Shown here: positions 4,655-5,148 of the stretch, one piece after another
How the letters are laid out: each line of letters starts with the position of its first letter
How positions within the stretch are numbered: position 1 is the stretch's first letter
Assembly: GCA_022866585.1 (NCBI GenBank)
Contig: JALHUP010000015.1
Location: 1 to 5,148, forward strand
Reading direction: 5' to 3'
Source of the DNA: Candidatus Zixiibacteriota bacterium
Lineage (GTDB): Bacteria > Zixibacteria > MSB-5A5 > SM1-73
DNA: 5,148 nucleotides
Program-made: the position numbers and the translations under genes
Notes under the pieces: generated by a model
What the model was told of the DNA's origin: nothing
What the model saw: the letters and a program-made list of their open reading frames with translations, nothing else
Database searches by the model: none

Positions 4655-4672
4655 ATCAAGCTAAAGCTTGAT
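4655..4672. repeat. Perfect 8-bp palindrome, possibly a third, decayed copy
   Basis: ATCAAGCT (4655-4662) and AGCTTGAT (4665-4672) are perfect complements with an AA gap. On the minus strand it is preceded by GGAGT and contains AGCTT, as do the two terminator elements, but it lacks the following T-run and the upstream TTGAAAAA. It may be a diverged relative or coincidence. Confidence 0.5.
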
Positions 4673-4719
4673 ACTCCAGCAAAACCTAAACTCCCCTCCC
4701 TCCTTCGGCGGGATTTCTC

Positions 4720-4744
4720 CCTGTCGGGTCAGGGACCCGACAGG
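4720..4744. repeat. Perfect 11-bp inverted repeat with 3-base loop
   Basis: CCTGTCGGGTC (4720-4730) and GACCCGACAGG (4734-4744) are exact complements separated by AGG. No T-run follows directly, so alone it is not a terminator. It starts a block of pairable sequence that ends at the T-tract 4817-4830. Confidence 0.8.
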
Positions 4745-4746
4745 CA

Positions 4747-4830
4747 CACAAAATCCGCACTCTATTTGAGAAAAGTTCGCAAAGCTGGAGCTCTTAGGGA
4801 CCGGCTTTTGTGCTCCCTTTTCTTTTTTTT
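4747..4830 (+). terminator. Hairpin-plus-T-tract, possible terminator or end of a small RNA
   Basis: CACAAAATCCG (4747-4757) can pair with CGGCTTTTGTG (4802-4812), ten of eleven positions. Alternatively GCAAAGCTGG (4779-4788) can pair with CCGGCTTTTGT (4801-4811) with one bulge. A tract of CCCTTTTCTTTTTTTT (4815-4830) follows. No open gene needs a terminator here, so it may end an unannotated small RNA or be relic repeat sequence. Confidence 0.35.
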
Positions 4831-4981
4831 GCTCATAAACAAAGGTAGGAAGACTCCATTTATCAAGGTCAGACTTTTCTGCGTATCATAGTAGACTGAA
4901 AAGGTTTGGTTTGATGGGAACACATACGCTTGCCCTCTTTAAAAGGAAGATTTCCACCGTAGACTTTGTGAAAAAAATAAC

Positions 4982-5014
4982 TTGACTTGAAGGCTTTGGG
5001 TGGTATCTTATATT
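4982..5014 (+). promoter_or_regulatory. Candidate promoter for the gene starting at 5097
   Basis: Two overlapping readings are possible: TTGACT (4982-4987), 16 bases, TATCTT (5004-5009); or TTGAAG (4987-4992), 16 bases, TATATT (5009-5014, five of six matches). Either starts transcription near 5016-5021 and leaves a leader of about 75-80 nt. Confidence 0.5.
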
Positions 5015-5024
5015 GGCTGAAGAT

Positions 5025-5046
5025 ATGCGTATACATTCATACGAAT
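5025..5046. promoter_or_regulatory. Possible operator: imperfect 8-6-8 inverted repeat
   Basis: ATGCGTAT (5025-5032) and ATACGAAT (5039-5046) are inverted copies with one mismatch and a 6-base spacer, placed just downstream of the predicted transcription start. The size and position suit a dimeric repressor. No regulator gene is in view to pair with it. Confidence 0.3.
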
Positions 5047-5096
5047 TTGATTTTAAAGACATCGGGATTTGAAAAAAAATTGGGAGGTAAAAAAAT

Positions 5097-5148
5097 ATGT
5101 CACCGGGTTCTGATGGAAAATTCTGGCGAAAGCCTCTGGATTACGATA
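5097..5148 (+). CDS. Start of an unidentified gene, cut by the window edge
   Basis: Only the first 17 codons are present: MSPGSDGKFWRKPLDYD, then the window ends with the frame still open. A true start is supported by GGGAGGT (5082-5088) placed 8 bases before the ATG, and by a promoter about 80-115 bases upstream. There is no signal peptide or membrane segment in these residues, which look like the soluble N-terminus of a cytoplasmic protein. I do not recognise the family from so few residues and assign no function. No terminator separates the promoter at 4982-5014 from this gene, so it is most likely the first gene of the next transcription unit. Confidence 0.7.
   Translation, partial: MSPGSDGKFWRKPLDYD

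Larger units (their letters stand above)
4430..5096. other. Gene-free region rich in hairpins between ridA and the last gene
   Basis: In these 667 bases I find no credible gene; the longest frame (4616-4891, plus) runs through several palindromes and a T-tract and has no ribosome-binding site. In order: terminator element copy 1 (4467-4515), its inverted copy 2 (4549-4601), an 8-bp palindrome (4655-4672), an 11-bp perfect palindrome (4720-4744), a further long-range stem and T-tract (4747-4830), a bland stretch (about 4831-4975), then a promoter and a possible operator (4982-5046). Confidence 0.7.

Noticed and set aside
4616..4891. Plus-strand frame of 91 codons after ridA
   Set aside because: It translates palindromes and a T-tract, has no ribosome-binding site, and its composition is not protein-like.

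Overview
This is a bacterial chromosomal stretch of moderate G+C content with loosely packed genes and unusually repeat-rich spacers. It carries four complete or nearly complete protein genes, plus the 3' end of one gene and the first codons of another. Shine-Dalgarno sequences of the AGGAGG type, TTGACA-like -35 boxes and Rho-independent terminators mark it as bacterial. The genes do not fix a phylum. The many hairpin repeats and the nitrilase that resembles Thermococcales enzymes would suit an uncultured anaerobic lineage, but that is inference.

Layout. 2-280 (+) is the C-terminal end of the ferrous iron transporter FeoB. 281-842 is a gene-free repeat field: a 9-bp tandem array, two copies of a 24-bp direct repeat, small hairpins and one long inverted repeat next to the following gene. 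843-2114 (-) encodes a 12-helix major facilitator superfamily transporter with unknown substrate. The divergent spacer 2115-2336 holds a good -35/-10 pair for the transporter and a striking nested palindrome. 2337-3125 (+) encodes a nitrilase-superfamily amidohydrolase with an intact Glu-Lys-Cys triad. 3183-3620 (+) encodes a stand-alone CheY-like receiver protein, probably cotranscribed with the nitrilase, and this unit is closed by a strong terminator at 3729-3780. A new promoter at 3886-3914 then drives ridA (4043-4429, +), an enamine/imine deaminase, through a leader of about 120 nt that can fold. 4430-5096 is a second gene-free region with two oppositely oriented copies of one terminator-like hairpin element, further palindromes, a T-tract and finally a promoter with a possible operator. 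The window ends inside an unidentified gene that begins at 5097.

How the genes relate. The nitrilase (amide or nitrile hydrolysis, releasing ammonia) and RidA (clearing reactive enamines from amino-acid metabolism) both fit nitrogen and amino-acid metabolism, but they sit in separate transcription units, so no shared pathway is shown. The receiver protein has no kinase or output domain in view. I see no convincing new multi-gene system. The most unusual content is non-coding: the nested three-way-junction palindrome (2184-2238), the covarying hairpin pair (4467-4601), the ridA leader, and the folded block that ends in a T-tract (4720-4830).
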